Shown one piece after another: positions 32,465-41,878 of a DNA stretch of 64,000 nucleotides. Where the stretch lies: contig NZ_CP075524.1 in NCBI RefSeq assembly GCF_025808395.1, positions 2,666,001 through 2,730,000 on the forward strand, given 5' to 3'. The position numbers were made by a program, and so were the translations under genes. The first letter of the stretch is position 1, and every line of letters starts with the position of its first letter. The notes under the pieces were generated by a model, which saw only the letters and a program-made list of their open reading frames with translations, did not search any database and was not told where the DNA came from. Source of the DNA: Microcella sp. (lineage in GTDB: Bacteria > Actinomycetota > Actinomycetes > Actinomycetales > Microbacteriaceae).

Positions 32465-35400
32465 CTAGCTCGCGAGTTGCTTCCGGATGCGCTGCACCGA
32501 GATCGGGCCCTGCGCGCCGAGCGGCTGGGCGAAGAGCGACAGGCGCAGCTCTTCGAGCATCCAGCGGGCGTCGCGGATGCGCGGCTCGGGGTCGGCGCTG
32601 AGCGGCAGCGTGCCGCCGGCCTTAGTGTAGAGCTCGACGGCCTGCTGCACCTCGAGCATCCAGGCGCGGTCGCGGCCGAGGTTGTCGGCGAGGCGTTCGA
32701 CGCGATAGGTGATGCCGCGCAAATAGACGACCAGGCGGGGGAGGCGGGCGAGGCCGGTGCGTCCGATGAATCCGTCGAACACGAGTGCGTTGAGTTGCTC
32801 GCGCGCCTCGGCGAGCGGCGCCATCAACTGCAAGCTTGAGCTGCGCGAGATCAGCACGTCGACTTCGCGCGCCGCCGCCAGCACGGCCGCCGCCGTCGCC
32901 ACGATGCCGAACAGGCGGTCGGGCAAGCCGGCGTTGACGCGGTCGCGCAGAGACTCGAAGGCGACGCGATCCCAGGGCAGGGCATCCGCCCCGCCGTCGA
33001 TTTCGGCATCGATCACTGCACGCAACGCATCGTCGATGAGCGCGGCAGTCGAGCGGTAGGGCGAGGCGCCGAGGCTGAGCTTCTCGGCACTCGTCAGGTG
33101 CTCTTGGATATAGGCGAGCGGTGACGGCACCCCGAGCTGCACGAGCCGGCGCACTCCGGCGCGATGCGCGGCCACCTGGTCGGCGATCGAGGTCTGCAGC
33201 TTGAGCGCGACCGACGAACCTTCGTCGGTGAGCGCGGGAAACGCCCGAACGGTCGTCTCGCCACGGCGCATCTCGAGCTGGCGGGGTAGCGAGCCGCCCT
33301 GCCCGAGCGTGTCGTCCCACACTGTAATGCCGCCCCGCTCGATCGGGCTCCTCGCCGCGGCCGTCGCCACGCGCGCGACCGAGTCGCGCCCACGGTCGCG
33401 CAACTTCTGCTGCAGCGCCGTGAGGTCGGTGCCGCGCGCGAGGCGTCCGCCGCGATCGTCGACCACGGCGTAGCCCATGCGCAAGTGGGCGGGCAGGCGG
33501 TCGAGGTCGAAGTCGTCGGGGTCGACAGGCGTGAAGGTCTGGCGGCGAATCTCGGTCGCGAGAAACTCGGTGACCGAGAGTTCGCGAAGGTCGGCCTCGG
33601 TCGGAACGGCGGCGAGCAGCTTCGTCGCCCAGTCGGCGGCGGGCACGACGTTGCGGCGAATGGGCTTCGGTAGCGTCTTGAGCAGCGCGGTCACCAACTC
33701 GTGCCGCAGGCCAGGAACGAGCCAGTCGAACCCCGCCGTGTCGAGCCGGGGCAGCAGCGGCAGCGGCACGGTGACGGTGACGCCGTCATCGGCGGCACCG
33801 GGCTCGAAGCGGTAGCCGACACTGAGCGTCTGATCTCCGAGGGTGAGCCGCGTCGGGTACGAACCGTCGTCGTCGGGCAGCTGCTCGGCTTCGACGAGGT
33901 CGTCGCGCGTGAGGGTGAGTGCGTCGGGATGCTCGCGGCGAGTATCCCGCCACCAGCGCTCGAAGCGGCGCACGTCGGTGACGTCCGCGGGGATGCGTGC
34001 CTCGAAGAACTCGACGATCTTTTCGTCGTCGAGCAGGATGTCACGGCGGCGGCTGCGCTCTTCGAGCTGCTCGAGTTCGCGGCGCACGCGCGCGTTGTCG
34101 CGCAGGAAGGCAGTCAGTCGCTTGTCGAGCCGGGAGGTATCCCACTCGCCCTCGACGAGCGCGTGGCGAATGAACAGCTCGCGCGCGAGCGCCGGATCGA
34201 GCCGGGCGAGCTGCGCCCGACGGCGCGGGATGATCGGCACCCCGAACAGCGTCACCTTCTCATCGACGACCGCGGCGCCCTGGCGCTTCTCCCACCGGGG
34301 CTCGCTGTACTGCCGCTTCGCGAGGTCGCCCGCGAGCGGCTCGGCCCACGCGGGGTCGATGACCGCGACCGTGCGCGCGAACAACCGACTCGTCTCGACG
34401 AGCTCGGCAGCCATGACGGCGTCGGGCTGCTTCTTCGCGAGGCCCGAACCGGGAAAGAGTACGAAGCGGCGCTGGCGGGCGCCGAGGTAGTCGCGCTTCG
34501 CGGCGTCTTTCAGGCCGATGTGGGAGAGGAGGCCGCTGAGGATGGCCTTGTGGATCGTGTCCGCGTCGATCGGACGATCCTCAGTGACCCGACGGCCGGG
34601 ACGGCCGTCGGCGCTGGCGTCGCGGCGGCGGCCAGAAATGGCCCCCGCTTTTCGCTCCAGCGCGCTGATCTGCCGCTCAACATCAGCCCACTCGCGAATG
34701 CGCAGGTAGTTGAGAAACTCGCTGCGCACCTCTTTGCGAAACTGGTTGCCGCTGAGTTCGCGCTGCCGCTTCTGCAGGTGGTTCCAGAGGTTGAGCAGCG
34801 AGATGAAGTCGCTCGTCGGGTCTCGGAACCGGTTGTGCAGCTGGTCGGCGCGCTCGCGCTTCTCGACGGGGCGTTCGCGCGGGTCTTGGATGCTCAGCCC
34901 CGCGACGATCGCGATGACCTCCCGCGCCACCCCGAGCCTCTGGGCCTCGACGACCATGCGCGCGTAGCGCGGGTCGAGCGGCAGCTGCGCGATCTCGCGA
35001 CCGATGCGGGTGATGCGGTGCGCCCCGTCTTTGAGTTCGACCGCGCTCAATTCCAGCAGCAGGACGAGCCCGTCGGCGATGCCGCGCTTGTCGGGCGGCT
35101 GCAGAAACGGAAACTTCTGGATGTCGCCGAGCCCGAGCGAGATCATCTGCAGAATGACGGCCGCGAGGTTGGTGCGCAGAATCTCGGGGTCGGTGTACTC
35201 CGGACGCTTCGTGTAGTCGAGCTCGCTGTAGAGCCGAATCGCGATGCCCTCGCTCGTGCGCCCCGAGCGCCCCGATCGCTGGTTGGCGCTCGCCTGCGAG
35301 ATCGGCTCGATCGGCAGCCTCTGAACTTTCGCCCGTGCGCTGTAGCGACTGATGCGCGCGGTTCCGGTGTCGACGACGTAGCGAATGCCCGGCACAGTCA

Positions 35401-36460
35401 GGCTCGTCTCGGCCACGTTGGTGGCCAGAATGATGCGTCGACGGATGCCCGCAGGCGCCCGCTCGAACACCCGATGCTGCTCGGCCGCACTGAGCCGGCC
35501 GTACAGCGGAAGCACTTCGGTACCCGCGCCGCGCGGCCCCTGGCGGGCGAGGTGCCCGGTGAGGGCATCCGCCGCGTCGCGGATCTCGTTCTCGCCGCTG
35601 AAGAACACCAGCACGTCGCCGTCGCCTTCGCGACCGAGCTCGTCGACCGCGGCGATGACGCCGTCGATCATGTCGATGGCTTCGCCCGGGGTGCTCGGGC
35701 CGTCGCTCTCGTCGTCGTCGGGGTCGGTGAGGTTCTCGGTGTCGGCGCCATCGGGGATGAGAGGGCGGTATCTGATCTCGACGGGGAACGTACGCCCGCT
35801 CACCTCGATGATTGGCGCGGGGCTGCCGTCTGCGGCGGCGAAGTGCTTGGCGAAGCTCTCGGGGTCGATGGTGGCGGAGGTGATGATGAGCTTCAGCTCG
35901 GGGCGGCGGGGGAGCAGTTGCTTGAGGTAGCCGAGCAAGAAGTCGATGGTGAGGCTGCGCTCGTGCGCTTCGTCGATGATGATGGCGTCGTAGTTCTTGA
36001 GTTCGCGGTCTCCACGCAGGGCGGCGAGCAGGATGCCGTCGGTCATGAGCGTGACGCGCGTGTCTCGCCCGACCTGGTCGGTGAACCGCACCTTGTATCC
36101 GACGAGCCCGCCGAGCTCGGAGCTGAGCTCGTCGGCGACGCGTTCAGCGATCGTGCGGGCGGCGATGCGGCGCGGCTGCGTGTGGGCGATGCGCTCTCGG
36201 CCCAGCTCGAGCAGAATCTTGGGCAACTGGGTCGTCTTGCCCGAGCCCGTCTCGCCCGCGACGATGACGACCTGGTTCGCGGCGATCGCGGCGGCGATGT
36301 CGTCGCGCCGCTGCGACACCGGCAGGTCGGGCGGGTACTGGATGCTCAAGCCTGGCCGCGCACCCACCGGGCTCAACCCCGCCGTGCCGGCTGCACCCGC
36401 TGACCCGGTCGCGGGCGCTGCCGGCGGGCTAGCGGGCGAGGTGTCGTCGGGCGTGGTCAT
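32465..36460 (-). CDS. hrpA: ATP-dependent RNA helicase HrpA
   Basis: This is a 1331-residue DEAH-box helicase, typical length for HrpA. Motifs: GETGSGKTTQLPKILLELG (motif I), IIIDEAHERS (II), ITSATI (III), ATNVAETSLTVPGI (V), NQRSGRSGR (VI), then OB-fold and a C-terminal DUF3418. It acts on RNA, in E. coli including rescue of stalled ribosomes. A low-complexity Pro/Ala start precedes the helicase core. A GAAGGG lies before the ATG. Confidence 0.95.
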   Translation of the reverse strand: MTTPDDTSPASPPAAPATGSAGAAGTAGLSPVGARPGLSIQYPPDLPVSQRRDDIAAAIAANQVVIVAGETGSGKTTQLPKILLELGRERIAHTQPRRIAARTIAERVADELSSELGGLVGYKVRFTDQVGRDTRVTLMTDGILLAALRGDRELKNYDAIIIDEAHERSLTIDFLLGYLKQLLPRRPELKLIITSATIDPESFAKHFAAADGSPAPIIEVSGRTFPVEIRYRPLIPDGADTENLTDPDDDESDGPSTPGEAIDMIDGVIAAVDELGREGDGDVLVFFSGENEIRDAADALTGHLARQGPRGAGTEVLPLYGRLSAAEQHRVFERAPAGIRRRIILATNVAETSLTVPGIRYVVDTGTARISRYSARAKVQRLPIEPISQASANQRSGRSGRTSEGIAIRLYSELDYTKRPEYTDPEILRTNLAAVILQMISLGLGDIQKFPFLQPPDKRGIADGLVLLLELSAVELKDGAHRITRIGREIAQLPLDPRYARMVVEAQRLGVAREVIAIVAGLSIQDPRERPVEKRERADQLHNRFRDPTSDFISLLNLWNHLQKRQRELSGNQFRKEVRSEFLNYLRIREWADVERQISALERKAGAISGRRRDASADGRPGRRVTEDRPIDADTIHKAILSGLLSHIGLKDAAKRDYLGARQRRFVLFPGSGLAKKQPDAVMAAELVETSRLFARTVAVIDPAWAEPLAGDLAKRQYSEPRWEKRQGAAVVDEKVTLFGVPIIPRRRAQLARLDPALARELFIRHALVEGEWDTSRLDKRLTAFLRDNARVRRELEQLEERSRRRDILLDDEKIVEFFEARIPADVTDVRRFERWWRDTRREHPDALTLTRDDLVEAEQLPDDDGSYPTRLTLGDQTLSVGYRFEPGAADDGVTVTVPLPLLPRLDTAGFDWLVPGLRHELVTALLKTLPKPIRRNVVPAADWATKLLAAVPTEADLRELSVTEFLATEIRRQTFTPVDPDDFDLDRLPAHLRMGYAVVDDRGGRLARGTDLTALQQKLRDRGRDSVARVATAAARSPIERGGITVWDDTLGQGGSLPRQLEMRRGETTVRAFPALTDEGSSVALKLQTSIADQVAAHRAGVRRLVQLGVPSPLAYIQEHLTSAEKLSLGASPYRSTAALIDDALRAVIDAEIDGGADALPWDRVAFESLRDRVNAGLPDRLFGIVATAAAVLAAAREVDVLISRSSSLQLMAPLAEAREQLNALVFDGFIGRTGLARLPRLVVYLRGITYRVERLADNLGRDRAWMLEVQQAVELYTKAGGTLPLSADPEPRIRDARWMLEELRLSLFAQPLGAQGPISVQRIRKQLAS

Positions 36461-36675
36461 GAGCCCTTCAGTCTAGGTTCCCTCGCCGAGCGAAGCACCC
36501 AGGGTGTCGCGCCTTCTCCCGATCCCCTTCCAGAACAGCGGAACGCCTGACGCCGATTCACTCGTTCCGTTGTTCTGGAAGGGGGCCGCGCGGGGATGCC
36601 CACCCTCGCAGGGGAGCGGATCTGCGCGGGGATGCCCCCCTCGCAGGGGGAGGGGACACTCTCCGACGACCCTCT

Positions 36676-36736
36676 GTATACGAAAACTGCCTAGAATCAG
36701 AGATAGGTAGCGGTGAAGAGAGCGAATGTATACATT
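36676..36736 (+). promoter_or_regulatory. Two GTATAC sites upstream of gntR
   Basis: GTATAC occurs at 36676-36681 and at 36728-36733, the latter in the 12-bp perfect palindrome AATGTATACATT (36725-36736). They flank a possible -10 TAGAAT at 36692-36697 and precede ATG 36743. GntR/FadR-type regulators bind such short palindromes, so they are probable autoregulatory operators for the prp operon. Confidence 0.5.
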
Positions 36737-36742
36737 GGAGAG

Positions 36743-37438
36743 ATGGCGACGGAAGCGGCGGTGACGACGCCCGGCGGGCTGACGTCGGCCGACCGCGCCT
36801 TCGAGTCGCTGCGCACGCAGATCATCAACGGCGAGCTGGCGCCGGGCGCTCCGCTCACCGAGGTCGAGCAAGCCACCAGGCTCGGCGTCAGTCGCACTCC
36901 CGTGCGCGAGGCCTTCGGCCGCCTCATCGCCGCAGGGCTCGCGACCGAGCGCGGCCCCCGCACACTGCACGTCAGCCACATCGCACCCGACGACGTCAGC
37001 GCGCTCTTCGACCTGCGCCGCGCGCTCGACGAGCAGGCCGCACGGCTGGTCGCCCAGCGCGCCGACGACTCGGCACGGGCACGCTTCCGCGAGCTCGCCG
37101 AACGATTCGGCGCGGTCGACGCGACGGCCCTGGCCGCCGACGACCCCCAGCGCCAGGGCTACTATGCCCTCGTCGCCGAGTTCGACGGCGCCCTCGACGA
37201 CAGCTTGGCCACCACCCCCTACCTTGCCGCGGCGATCGCCAGCACCCGAGTGCACCTCGCGCGCGTGCGGCGCCTCGCCCGAGACGACGACGCACGCCTC
37301 GCGGCGAGCGCCGCCGAGCATGCAGCCATCGCCCGCGCCATCGCCGACGGCGACCCCGAACGCGCAGCCGCCGCAACCCGGCTGCACCTGCATGAAGCCC
37401 TCACGAGCATCCACCGCCACCTGAAGGAGAAGCCATGA
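36743..37438 (+). CDS. GntR-family regulator with FCD domain (prp operon)
   Basis: This is a 231-residue regulator with N-terminal winged helix (LRTQIINGELAPGAPLTEVE, TRLGVSRTPVREAFGRLIAAG) and a C-terminal FCD ligand-binding domain (DLRRALDEQAARLVA, EHAAIARAIADGDPERA). GGAGAG lies 6 bases before ATG 36743. It overlaps prpD by 4 bases (ATGA), so is co-transcribed with the 2-methylcitrate genes and presumably controls them in response to a propionate-pathway intermediate; the ligand is inferred. Confidence 0.88.
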   Translation: MATEAAVTTPGGLTSADRAFESLRTQIINGELAPGAPLTEVEQATRLGVSRTPVREAFGRLIAAGLATERGPRTLHVSHIAPDDVSALFDLRRALDEQAARLVAQRADDSARARFRELAERFGAVDATALAADDPQRQGYYALVAEFDGALDDSLATTPYLAAAIASTRVHLARVRRLARDDDARLAASAAEHAAIARAIADGDPERAAAATRLHLHEALTSIHRHLKEKP

Positions 37439-38946
37439 CGACCACGCACCCCGTGCGCACCTACAAGAGCAGCGAGCCCCTCGCCGCCGCCGACCAGCTC
37501 GCCGGCAGACTCGCCGCCCTCGCCGCCGAGCAAGACCGACCGCTCGACGAGAAGAGCGTCGACATGGTCATCAACCGCGTCATCGACAACGCCGCCGTCG
37601 CCACCGCGAGCCTCGGACGCGCGCCCGTCATCGCAGCCCGCGGTCAAGCCGAAGCGCACCCCTACACTCCGGGAGCGACCGTGTTCGGTCTGGCCCCCGA
37701 GCGCACGGTCAGCCCGGAGTGGGCCGCCTGGGCCAACGGCGTCGCCGTGCGCGAGCTCGACTACCACGACACCTTCCTCGCGGCCGACTACTCGCACCCC
37801 GCGGACAACATTCCGCCGATCGTCGCCGTCGCGCAGCACACCGGCCAGAACGGCGCGCAACTGCTGAAGGGTCTGCTCACCGGCTACGAGATTCAGATCG
37901 ACCTCGTGCGCGCCATCTGCCTGCACGAGCACAAGATCGACCACGTCGCCCACCTCGGCCCCAGCGCCGCGGCCGGCATCGGCACGATGCTTCGGCTGCC
38001 GTCCGAGACCATCTTCCAAGCCATCGGTCAAGCGCTGCACACGACCACCGCGACGCGGCAGTCGCGCAAGGGTGAGATCTCGACCTGGAAGGCGCACGCT
38101 CCCGCCTTCGCCGGCAAGATGGCCGTCGAAGCCGTCGACCGCGCCATGCGCGGCCAGACCAGCCCGAGCCCCATCTACGAAGGCGAAGACGGCGTCATCG
38201 CGTGGATGCTCGGCGGCCCCACCGCGCGCTACGAGGTGCCCCTGCCCGACAGCGGCGAACCACTCACCGGCATTCTCGACAGCTACACGAAAGAGCACTC
38301 CGCCGAATACCAGGCGCAGGCCTGGATCGACCTCGCACGCCGTCTCGGCGCAGAGCGCCCCGAGCTGCGCGACCCCGCCAACATCACGAGCATCGTGCTG
38401 CACACGAGCCACCACACGCACTACGTCATCGGGTCAGGAGCCAACGACCCGCAGAAGTACGACCCCACGGCCAGTCGCGAGACGCTCGACCACTCGATTC
38501 CGTACATCGTCGCCGTCGCGCTGCAAGACGGGGCGTGGCACCACGTCGACTCCTACGCCCCCGAGCGCGCAGCGCGCCCCGACACGGTCGCGCTGTGGCA
38601 GAAGATCACGACCACCGAAGACGCAGAGTGGACCCGCCGCTACCACTCGCTCGACCTCAGCGAGAAGGCGTTCGGCGGCCGCATCGAGATCGAGCTGAGC
38701 GACGGCTCGCGCGTCGTCGACGAGATCGCGGTGGCCGACGCGCACCCCCTCGGCGCCCGGCCCTTCGGTCGCGCCGAATACGTGGCGAAGTTCAGGATGC
38801 TCGCGGAGGGCATCCTGCACCCCGACGAGATCGACCGCTTCCTCGATGTCGCCCAGCGACTGCCCGAGCTGACCCCCGACGAGGTGCGCGCTCTCACCGT
38901 GACTGCCGCGACACCCGTGCCGGCCGCCCCGAAAGGTCTCTTCTGA
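37435..38946 (+). CDS. prpD: 2-methylcitrate dehydratase PrpD
   Basis: This is a 503-residue MmgE/PrpD-family enzyme that dehydrates 2-methylcitrate to 2-methyl-cis-aconitate in propionate breakdown. Family motifs seen include ELDYHDTFLAADYSHPADN, GLLTGYEIQIDL, TRQSRKGEISTWKAHAP and YDPTASRETLDHSIPYIVAV. The length is normal. It is coupled to gntR (ATGA) and prpB (TGATG). Confidence 0.95.
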   Translation: MTTTHPVRTYKSSEPLAAADQLAGRLAALAAEQDRPLDEKSVDMVINRVIDNAAVATASLGRAPVIAARGQAEAHPYTPGATVFGLAPERTVSPEWAAWANGVAVRELDYHDTFLAADYSHPADNIPPIVAVAQHTGQNGAQLLKGLLTGYEIQIDLVRAICLHEHKIDHVAHLGPSAAAGIGTMLRLPSETIFQAIGQALHTTTATRQSRKGEISTWKAHAPAFAGKMAVEAVDRAMRGQTSPSPIYEGEDGVIAWMLGGPTARYEVPLPDSGEPLTGILDSYTKEHSAEYQAQAWIDLARRLGAERPELRDPANITSIVLHTSHHTHYVIGSGANDPQKYDPTASRETLDHSIPYIVAVALQDGAWHHVDSYAPERAARPDTVALWQKITTTEDAEWTRRYHSLDLSEKAFGGRIEIELSDGSRVVDEIAVADAHPLGARPFGRAEYVAKFRMLAEGILHPDEIDRFLDVAQRLPELTPDEVRALTVTAATPVPAAPKGLF

Positions 38947-39842
38947 TGCTGTCGACGAGCACCACGCCGAACCAGCGCAGGCAGGCCCTTCGCGCCGGGC
39001 TCGCGAGCGGGCGCCTGCAGGTGCTGCCGGGCGCCTTCACGCCGCTCAGCATCCGGCTGATCGAAGACAAGGGATTCGACGGGGCCTACATCTCGGGTGC
39101 CGTCATGGCCGCCGAGCTGGGGCTGCCCGACATCGGCCTCACGACGCTCAGCGAAGTCGCCCAGCGCGCGCACCAGATCAGCCGCATGAGCGACCTGCCG
39201 ACCCTCGTCGACGCCGACACCGGATTCGGTGAGCCCATGAACGTGGCCCGCACGGTGCACGAACTCGAAGATGCGGGTGTGGCCGGGCTGCACCTCGAAG
39301 ACCAGGTCAACCCCAAGCGCTGCGGTCACCTCGATGGCAAGGCGGTCGTCGACACCGACACGGCAGTCAAGCGCATTCGCGCGGCCGTCGACGCCCGCCG
39401 TGACGCCGACCTCGTCATCATGGCGCGCACCGACATTCGCGGGGTGGAGGGCCTCGACGCCGCGATCGACCGCGCGAAGGCCCTGCAAGACGCCGGCGCC
39501 GACGCGATCTTCCCTGAAGCGATGGCGAGCCTCGACGAGTTCGCCGCGATGCGCGCGGCCGTCCGTGTGCCGATCTTGGCCAACATGACCGAGTTCGGCA
39601 AGAGCGCGCTCTTCACACATCGGCAGCTCGCCGACGTCGGGGTCAACCTCGTGATCCATCCCGTCTCGCTGCTGCGCATTGCCTTCGGCGCGATCGAGCG
39701 CGGGCTCGAAACTCTGCAATCGACCGGAACCCTCGACTCTGAGGTGCCCGGCATGCAGACTCGAGGCAGGCTCTACGAATTGCTCGATTATGAGGCGTAC
39801 AACGCGTTCGACTCGAGCATCTATACCTATAACGGCCGCTAG
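38946..39842 (+). CDS. prpB: Methylisocitrate lyase PrpB
   Basis: This is a 298-residue PEP mutase/isocitrate lyase-family enzyme that splits 2-methylisocitrate into succinate and pyruvate. Seen are the loop PKRCGHLDGK with catalytic Cys, TLVDADTGFGEPMNVART (metal-binding Asp pair), and ANMTEFGKSALFT. The start overlaps the prpD stop by one base. Confidence 0.95.
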   Translation: MLSTSTTPNQRRQALRAGLASGRLQVLPGAFTPLSIRLIEDKGFDGAYISGAVMAAELGLPDIGLTTLSEVAQRAHQISRMSDLPTLVDADTGFGEPMNVARTVHELEDAGVAGLHLEDQVNPKRCGHLDGKAVVDTDTAVKRIRAAVDARRDADLVIMARTDIRGVEGLDAAIDRAKALQDAGADAIFPEAMASLDEFAAMRAAVRVPILANMTEFGKSALFTHRQLADVGVNLVIHPVSLLRIAFGAIERGLETLQSTGTLDSEVPGMQTRGRLYELLDYEAYNAFDSSIYTYNGR

Positions 39843-39886
39843 ACGCGGCCTCGCACCTACACCGGTCAGTAACCCAAGGAGACCCC

Positions 39887-41017
39887 ATGACTGAGACCGA
39901 GATTCGCAAGGGCCTGGCCGGAGTCGTCGTCGACTCCACCGCCATCAGCAAGGTCAACCCCGAGACCAATTCGCTGCTCTACCGCGGCTACCCCGTGCAA
40001 GAACTTGCCGACCGATGCACCGCAGAAGAGGTGGCATACCTGCTCTGGCACGGCGAGCTGCCGACGCCCGAGCAGCTCGCTGAGTTCGAGTCGTTCGAGC
40101 GCTCACTGCGCCCAATGCACCCGAGCGTGAAGAGTGTCATCGACGAGCTGCCGCTCAGCGCGCACCCGATGGACGTCGTGCGCACGGCGGTGAGCGTGCT
40201 CGGTGCCCTCGACGAGACCCTCACGACCGATGCCAGCTGGATCGATGCCGACCTCACGCTCGAGCGCAGCATCCGACTGTGGGCGCAGCTGCCGGCGATC
40301 GTCGCTTACGCGCAGCGTCGTCTGCGCGGCGAGCACCTCGTCGAGCCGCGCGACGACCTCGGGTATTCGGCGAACTTCTTGCACATGGCCTTCGGTGAGG
40401 TTCCCGAACTGGTCGTCGTCGAAGCCTTCGACGTGTCAATGACGCTCTACGCCGAGCACTCGTTCAACGCCTCGACCTTCACCGGTCGCGTCATCACCTC
40501 GACCCTGAGCGACGTCTACAGTGCCGTCACCGGTGCGATCGGCGCTCTCAAGGGCCCCCTTCACGGCGGAGCGAACGAAGCCGTCATGCACGTCTTCCGC
40601 GAGATCGGCACGGCGGATGCTGCGCCGAAGTGGCTCACCGAATCACTCGCGGCGAAGCGCAAGATCATGGGTTTCGGCCACCGGGTCTACAAGAACGGAG
40701 ACTCGCGGGTTCCGACGATGAAGGCCGCTCTCGAGACCCTCGTCGCGCACTACGAGCGGCCCGACGTGCTCGACCTGTATGACGCGCTCGAGAAGGCGAT
40801 GGACGACGCGAAAGGCATCAAGCCGAACCTCGACTACCCCTCGGGGCCGGCTTACGACCTCATGGGTTTCGACACCACCATCTTCACGCCGCTCTTCATC
40901 GCCGCGCGCGTCACCGGATGGACGGCGCACGTCATCGAGCAGCTCAAAGCCAACGCGCTCATCAGGCCGCTCAGTGCCTACACCGGGCCGGAGCAACGGG
41001 AAGTGCCAGGCGGCTGA
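39887..41017 (+). CDS. prpC: 2-methylcitrate synthase / citrate synthase
   Basis: This is a 376-residue citrate synthase-family enzyme that condenses propionyl-CoA with oxaloacetate. Catalytic features: GALKGPLHGGANEAVM (His), MGFGHRVYKNGDSRVP (His), and the final FDTTIFTPLFIAARVTGWTAH (Asp region). AAGGAG is 7 bases before ATG 39887. The short form, with prpD and prpB, indicates the methylcitrate role rather than the TCA enzyme. Confidence 0.93.
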   Translation: MTETEIRKGLAGVVVDSTAISKVNPETNSLLYRGYPVQELADRCTAEEVAYLLWHGELPTPEQLAEFESFERSLRPMHPSVKSVIDELPLSAHPMDVVRTAVSVLGALDETLTTDASWIDADLTLERSIRLWAQLPAIVAYAQRRLRGEHLVEPRDDLGYSANFLHMAFGEVPELVVVEAFDVSMTLYAEHSFNASTFTGRVITSTLSDVYSAVTGAIGALKGPLHGGANEAVMHVFREIGTADAAPKWLTESLAAKRKIMGFGHRVYKNGDSRVPTMKAALETLVAHYERPDVLDLYDALEKAMDDAKGIKPNLDYPSGPAYDLMGFDTTIFTPLFIAARVTGWTAHVIEQLKANALIRPLSAYTGPEQREVPGG

Positions 41018-41031
41018 GAGAGAATAGGTGC

Positions 41032-41874
41032 ATGACTGAAGCGATCGCGACTCCGCACCTCACCCTCAACGACGGCACGAGCATCCCGCAATTGGGGCTC
41101 GGAGTCTTTCTCGTCGAGCCCGATGAGGCTGAGCGTATCGTCACCGACGCTCTCGAGATCGGCTACCGCCACATCGACACCGCGCGCATCTACAAGAACG
41201 AAGAAGGCGTCGGCCGAGCCATTGCGGCGAGTGCCGTGCCGCGCGAAGAGATCTTCGTGACGACCAAGCTGTGGAACAGCGACCAGGGGCGCGACACCGC
41301 GCGAGCAGCGCTCGAGAAGAGCCTCGAGCGGCTCGGGCTCGACCACGTCGACCTCTACCTCATCCACTGGCCCTCGCCGAAGCACGGCAAGCACGTCGAG
41401 TCGTGGGAGGCTCTCATCGAGCTGCGAGACGCGGGCCTCGCGACGTCGATCGGCGTCTCGAACTTCATGCAGACCCACCTCGACGACCTCGCCGCCGCCA
41501 CCGATGTGGTGCCCGCGGTCAACCAGGTCGAGCTGCACCCGGCCTTCCAGCAGCGCGACCTGCGGGCCTTTCACGCCGAGCGGGGCATTCTCACCGAAGC
41601 GTGGGGCCCGCTCGGCCAGGGCAAATACGAGCTCGCTGAGTTGCCCGGGCTCACCGAGATTGCCGCGCGGCACGAGAAGACCGTGCAGCAGGTGGCGATT
41701 CGCTGGCACCTGCAAGAGGGCATCATCGTGTTTCCGAAGACCACTCGCTCTGAGCGCATGATCGAGAACGCGACCGTGTTCGACTTCGAGCTGAGCGACG
41801 ACGAGATGGCGACGATCGCCGCGTGCGACCGCGAACTGCGCGTCGGCGCGCACCCGCTCAATACTGACTTCTAG
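41032..41874 (+). CDS. Aldo/keto reductase
   Basis: This is a 280-residue NADPH-dependent aldo/keto reductase of the 2,5-diketo-D-gluconate reductase type. Catalytic tetrad: Asp in GYRHIDTARIYKNE, Tyr next to it, Lys in VTTKLWNSDQG, His in YLIHWPSP. The cofactor site is IVFPKTTRSERMIEN. It follows prpC by 14 bases, so is probably co-transcribed, but a role in propionate metabolism is not evident. Confidence 0.9.
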   Translation: MTEAIATPHLTLNDGTSIPQLGLGVFLVEPDEAERIVTDALEIGYRHIDTARIYKNEEGVGRAIAASAVPREEIFVTTKLWNSDQGRDTARAALEKSLERLGLDHVDLYLIHWPSPKHGKHVESWEALIELRDAGLATSIGVSNFMQTHLDDLAAATDVVPAVNQVELHPAFQQRDLRAFHAERGILTEAWGPLGQGKYELAELPGLTEIAARHEKTVQQVAIRWHLQEGIIVFPKTTRSERMIENATVFDFELSDDEMATIAACDRELRVGAHPLNTDF

Positions 41875-41878
41875 TCCG

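Noticed and set aside
33701..36403. 900-codon open frame on the plus strand
   Set aside because: It is exactly antisense to hrpA, with codon-shadow composition (Arg, Asp, Val and Glu runs) and no domains; hrpA has every helicase motif.
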